Positions 5,874-8,101 of a DNA stretch of 8,101 nucleotides are shown in pieces (the first letter of the stretch is position 1; the number at the start of each line of letters is the position of its first letter). The DNA is from Bacilli bacterium (GTDB taxonomy: Bacteria > Bacillota_I > Bacilli_A > ML615J-28 > CAG-698), in the NCBI GenBank assembly GCA_016296945.1, contig JAEDHQ010000067.1, forward strand, positions 1 through 8,101, read 5' to 3'. The translations under genes were made by a program, and so were the position numbers. Under the pieces are notes generated by a model, which had not been told where the DNA came from, made no database searches, and saw only the letters and a program-made list of their open reading frames with translations.

Positions 5874-6644
5874 ATGCGTAATAGGGTTGAAATAACAGGG
5901 ATTAATACATCAGAATTAATTCCATTAAGTAATGAAGAAACAATGGAGTTAATTAAACTAAGTCAAGCAGGAGATGATGATGCTCGTGATAGTTTGGTTT
6001 ATGGAAATATTCTACTTGTTTTAAGCGTTGTGAAAAAATTTAGTCATCGTGAAGAAAATCTAGATGACCTATTTCAAGTAGGATCAATGGGATTATTAAA
6101 AGCAATTGATAATTTTGATATGGAGCATGGTGTTAGGTTTTCTACATATGCTGTTCCAATGATTATTGGGGAAATTAGAAGATATTTAAGAGATAATTCT
6201 TTAATTAGAGTTTCTAGATCTTTAAAAGATATTGCTTATAAAACTATGAAGTACAAAGAAGAATATTTAATGCTTCATGGAATAGAACCTACAATTGCAG
6301 AGATTGCGAAAGAATTATGTGTTGAAGAAATTGATGTTGTTGTAGCATTAGAGGCGATGCAAGACCCAGTTTCAATTTACACGCCGATTTATTCGAATGG
6401 CAGTGATGAAATATTATTAATGGACCAAATCAAAGATGATCGTGATAATGAAGATAAAAGGATATTAGAAATGACAGTGGAAGAGGGAATTAAAAAATTA
6501 AATGAGAGAGAAAAAAATATTATTATAAATCGTTTTTATGAAAATAAAACACAAATGGAAATAGCTCAAGAAATTGGAATTTCTCAAGCACAAGTTTCAA
6601 GATTAGAAAAGAATGCTTTAAAAATTATTTTTAATGTAAAGTAA
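5874..6644 (+). CDS. sigG: Sigma-G, late forespore sporulation sigma factor
   Basis: A 256-residue sigma factor directing late forespore genes. The N terminus MRNRVEITGINTSEL parallels MSRNKVEICGVDTSKL of B. subtilis sigma-G, which fixes the start at ATG 5874 and not at GTG 5856 inside the SD. Region 2 holds DDLFQVGSMGLLKAIDNFD and the hallmark FSTYAVPMIIGEIRRYLRD (89-107). Region 3 follows (RVSRSLKDIAYK, 112-123), then QDPVSIYTPIY and region 4 with TQMEIAQEIGISQAQVSRLEK (226-246). Two departures are visible. Region 2.1 reads GNILLVLSVV where sigma factors almost always have NLRLV, so Arg47 is Leu. Tyr43 aligns with Asn45 of B. subtilis sigma-G, a residue reported to matter for the CsfB/Gin anti-sigma factor. 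No terminator is visible after the stop. Confidence 0.96.
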   Translation: MRNRVEITGINTSELIPLSNEETMELIKLSQAGDDDARDSLVYGNILLVLSVVKKFSHREENLDDLFQVGSMGLLKAIDNFDMEHGVRFSTYAVPMIIGEIRRYLRDNSLIRVSRSLKDIAYKTMKYKEEYLMLHGIEPTIAEIAKELCVEEIDVVVALEAMQDPVSIYTPIYSNGSDEILLMDQIKDDRDNEDKRILEMTVEEGIKKLNEREKNIIINRFYENKTQMEIAQEIGISQAQVSRLEKNALKIIFNVK

Positions 6645-6709
6645 AGAAAGGAAAATTACGTAGCAATTAGGAATTAATAAAAAGCATCTTTCAGGTGGAA
6701 AATATAAAT

Positions 6710-6781
6710 ATGGGTGTTAATATTATTTTGAAAAAATTAGTCAAAATTTTGTTGGATAATTTGACGCAAGATAAATTATAA
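6710..6781 (+). CDS. Small amphipathic cationic peptide, phenol-soluble-modulin-like
   Basis: A 23-codon ORF (ATG to TAA) in the sigG-regulator gap. AGGTGG at 6693-6698 precedes it by 11 bases, and the sequence AGGTGGAAAAT is repeated exactly before the next gene (6846-6856). The peptide starts MGVNIILKK and continues LVKILLDNLTQDKL. On a helical wheel V3, I6, L7, L10, V11, I13, L14, L15 and L18 form one face; K8, K9, K12, D16, T19 and Q20 form the other. Without gaps, K9-T19 (KLVKILLDNLT) parallels KVIKSLIEQFT of S. aureus PSM-alpha-1 as I remember it, and both begin Met-Gly. It could be a secreted lytic/signalling peptide or the ligand of the downstream regulator. There is no signal peptide. 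Translation is not proven, and no promoter is clear, so readthrough from sigG is possible. An in-frame GTG at 6695 lies within the SD. Confidence 0.5.
   Translation: MGVNIILKKLVKILLDNLTQDKL
6740..6765 (+). repeat. Inverted repeat inside the small peptide ORF
   Basis: GTCAAAATT (6740-6748) can pair with AATTTGAC (6758-6765), 8 pairs with one bulged A and a 9-base loop. There is no T-run, so not a terminator. It could stabilise the peptide message or simply reflect A/T bias. Confidence 0.3.
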
Positions 6782-6796
6782 GTATATATACATAAT
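6775..6796. promoter_or_regulatory. Palindrome between the small peptide ORF and the regulator promoter
   Basis: The perfect 10-bp palindrome GTATATATAC (6782-6791) is flanked by ATTAT (6775-6779) and ATAAT (6792-6796), which pair with each other leaving AA unpaired on the left. It ends 10 bp before the -35 of the helix-turn-helix gene, a typical place for an operator. Binding by that regulator itself is a guess. Confidence 0.35.
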
Positions 6797-6806
6797 GTTC
6801 CATTTC

Positions 6807-6851
6807 TTGCTTAAAAAGTTATAATATGATATAATTACGTTATATAGGTGG
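6807..6851 (+). promoter_or_regulatory. Promoter and SD of the helix-turn-helix/TPR-like gene
   Basis: TTGCTT (6807-6812), a 17-bp spacer, and TATAAT (6830-6835) extended by TGA give a good housekeeping-type promoter. A second TATAAT lies at 6820-6825. The SD AGGTGG (6846-6851) is 8 bases before ATG 6860. The whole gap 6645-6859 thus holds the small ORF, a palindrome and this promoter. Confidence 0.65.
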
Positions 6852-6859
6852 AAAATAAT

Positions 6860-7990
6860 ATGAAAAAAGTTGATTTAACTGTTTATAATAATTATTTAAT
6901 ATATTTTCAATTATATGATGTTGCAATTAATGAAACTAACTATGGTATAGAAAAGTTTTTACAAATGATTGAAATTAATCCAAGCACATATAGAAAATGT
7001 AAAAAAGGAGAGCTAATTGCTGGCCCTAAATTGATTGAGAAATTAACGAAATATTTTGAATATAAAATTCCTAATAGTGAGGATATTAAGTCATTTGAGG
7101 ATTTATTTAATATTATTTATTATAATATGTATTACAAAATTTATGACAATTATGAACATTATATTAAAAAGATGGATGAGATAATTAATGAAAAATATGC
7201 AATTTTCCCAATTGCTTTGTTATTTAAATTATTGCTAATAATTAGCTCAAATATCGATTACAATACAATTGTTAAAAATAATATTGAAGATTATAAAATG
7301 TTAAAGAAATATTGTAAATTTTTTTCTGATGAATTATTAGAAATATTTGAATTGATTTATTTGACTTTTGAATATAATATTTCTGAAGGTTATTGGTTAA
7401 AAAATTATAATAATGGTTTTGCTTATTATATATTGTCGTCTCGTTCTTATTTTAATCAAAAATATATTGAAAGTATTTTTTTTGCCACTAAGTCGAAGGA
7501 ATTCCTATCAAATGACGGAAACATAATAAGAATTTTATTTTTAAATAATATATTAATGAGTAGCTTATTATATGTTGGGAATTATCAGGAATGTAATGAT
7601 TTAGCCTTTAAACAAAAATTAACATTAAAGGCCATCAATTCAGAATATTTATTTTTACAAAAAAGTTTAAAAAAATATGAAATTGTTTCATTATTGGGGT
7701 TAGAAAAATTTTCTGAAATAATAACAATTTTAGAAAGAAGTCAAAGTTTTAATATGATTTTACTTACATGTTATTTAGTTTCAATATTTAAGCATAGGGG
7801 AAAAAAAGAGTATATAAATTATTATAATGATTTAGAACTTGAAGAATTTGAAAAGAATGATCAAGACTATTTGCGCAATTTGAATACTTTTCTCGTTTAT
7901 AATAAAAAAAGCATATTACGACATTTAAATCATTGTGAAATAGAAGGATGGTTAATAAATATTTTGAAAAAAATCGAAATTCAAAATTAA
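6860..7990 (+). CDS. Helix-turn-helix protein with TPR-like body (RRNPP/Rgg-type architecture)
   Basis: I do not recognise a named orthologue. In this 376-residue protein, residues about 27-71 (YGIEKFLQMIEINPSTYRKC, then KKGELIAGPKLIEKLTKYFEY) read as an XRE-like helix-turn-helix. The rest is all helical with TPR-like pieces: GFAYYILSSRSYFNQKYIES (from 186), ILMSSLLYVGNYQECNDLAF (231-250) and EIVSLLGLEKFSEIITILER (274-293). One N-terminal DNA-binding domain plus a helical repeat body of this size is the layout of peptide-sensing RRNPP regulators (Rgg, PlcR, PrgX), but helical repeats evolve fast and the match is structural, not sequence-based. Asn, Tyr, Ile and Lys dominate, and the gene is even more AT-rich than its neighbours. 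ATG 6860 was chosen over GTG 6848, which is inside the SD. Its own promoter and terminator make it monocistronic. The peptide ORF just upstream is a candidate partner. Confidence 0.7.
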   Translation: MKKVDLTVYNNYLIYFQLYDVAINETNYGIEKFLQMIEINPSTYRKCKKGELIAGPKLIEKLTKYFEYKIPNSEDIKSFEDLFNIIYYNMYYKIYDNYEHYIKKMDEIINEKYAIFPIALLFKLLLIISSNIDYNTIVKNNIEDYKMLKKYCKFFSDELLEIFELIYLTFEYNISEGYWLKNYNNGFAYYILSSRSYFNQKYIESIFFATKSKEFLSNDGNIIRILFLNNILMSSLLYVGNYQECNDLAFKQKLTLKAINSEYLFLQKSLKKYEIVSLLGLEKFSEIITILERSQSFNMILLTCYLVSIFKHRGKKEYINYYNDLELEEFEKNDQDYLRNLNTFLVYNKKSILRHLNHCEIEGWLINILKKIEIQN

Positions 7991-8007
7991 CTGTATTTCA
8001 CTCCTAT

Positions 8008-8043
8008 AAACGCTCCAAAATTGGAGCTTTTTTTTTTTTTTTT
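8008..8043 (+). terminator. Strong intrinsic terminator after the regulator gene
   Basis: GCTCCAA (8012-8018) pairs with TTGGAGC (8021-8027); in practice the loop is probably AAAT. It runs directly into 16 T residues (8028-8043). This is the best terminator in the window. Confidence 0.92.
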
Positions 8044-8079
8044 GCAAATATTAATTAATTTCGGTCGGATTATGAATTT

Positions 8080-8093
8080 GTAAACGTTTGACA
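8080..8093 (+). promoter_or_regulatory. -35 box of a promoter cut off by the window end
   Basis: A perfect TTGACA (8088-8093) follows the terminator; its -10 would lie around 8111, outside the window. It overlaps the palindrome AAACGTTT (8082-8089), within TGTAAACGTTTGACA. That resembles a catabolite (cre) site but has one extra base on the right side. It probably belongs to a downstream + strand gene. Confidence 0.4.
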
Positions 8094-8101
8094 ATGAAAT
8101 A

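Noticed and set aside
8080..8093. Catabolite-responsive (cre) element
   Set aside because: The left half fits TGTAAACG, but the right half carries an extra base, so the symmetric spacing fails; kept only as a palindrome overlapping a -35 box.
1..8101. CRISPR array, tRNA or rRNA genes, insertion sequence or prophage
   Set aside because: No regularly spaced repeats, no cloverleaf or rRNA-like GC-rich stretch, and no transposase, integrase or phage gene was seen; the genes form a chromosomal core cluster.

Overview
This is a compact, very AT-rich stretch in which every recognisable gene lies on the + strand. The organism is most likely an endospore-forming Firmicute. The window carries spoIIGA, sigE and sigG next to ftsZ. 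Genes end in TGA as well as TAA, and no in-frame TGA reads as Trp, so the code is standard and not that of Mollicutes. The very low GC and shortened division cluster would suit an Erysipelotrichia/Coprobacillaceae-type gut bacterium, but that placement is inference from style rather than a marker match.

Layout. Positions 1-143 hold no recognised gene but contain two A/T inverted repeats. One of them lies exactly between a good Shine-Dalgarno (SD) sequence and the first start codon. A HAD-type hydrolase (144-863) follows and ends in an intrinsic terminator. Next come two peptidoglycan precursor genes, murG (928-2034) and murB (2036-2977), separated by one base. After a 158-bp gap with an extended -10 promoter lies ftsZ (3136-4200), followed by a terminator. 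The divIB/ftsQ and ftsA genes that sit between murB and ftsZ in Bacillus are absent from that position. Then comes the mother-cell/forespore module: spoIIGA (membrane protease that activates pro-sigma-E), sigE (with an N-terminal pro-sequence) and sigG. A spoIIG-like promoter with Spo0A-box-like sequences precedes spoIIGA, and a sigma-G-like promoter precedes sigG.

The last part (6645-8101) is the least conventional. A 215-bp gap after sigG contains a 23-codon ORF with a good SD, encoding a strongly amphipathic cationic peptide that resembles staphylococcal alpha-type phenol-soluble modulins. It is followed by a palindrome, a clear promoter, and a 376-residue protein with an N-terminal helix-turn-helix and an all-helical TPR-like body. 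This is the architecture of peptide-responsive RRNPP/Rgg regulators. A strong terminator follows, and the window ends in a consensus -35 box belonging to a gene outside it.

How the genes work together. MurG and MurB act on lipid II and UDP-MurNAc synthesis, which feeds the septal wall placed by FtsZ. Spo0A would activate spoIIG at sporulation entry, SpoIIGA would release active sigma-E in the mother cell, and sigma-G would take over the forespore and reinforce its own gene. The peptide/regulator pair is a plausible signalling or peptide-toxin module, not known to be part of sporulation. Several genes have longer in-frame starts that begin inside their own SD; I chose the downstream start in each case.
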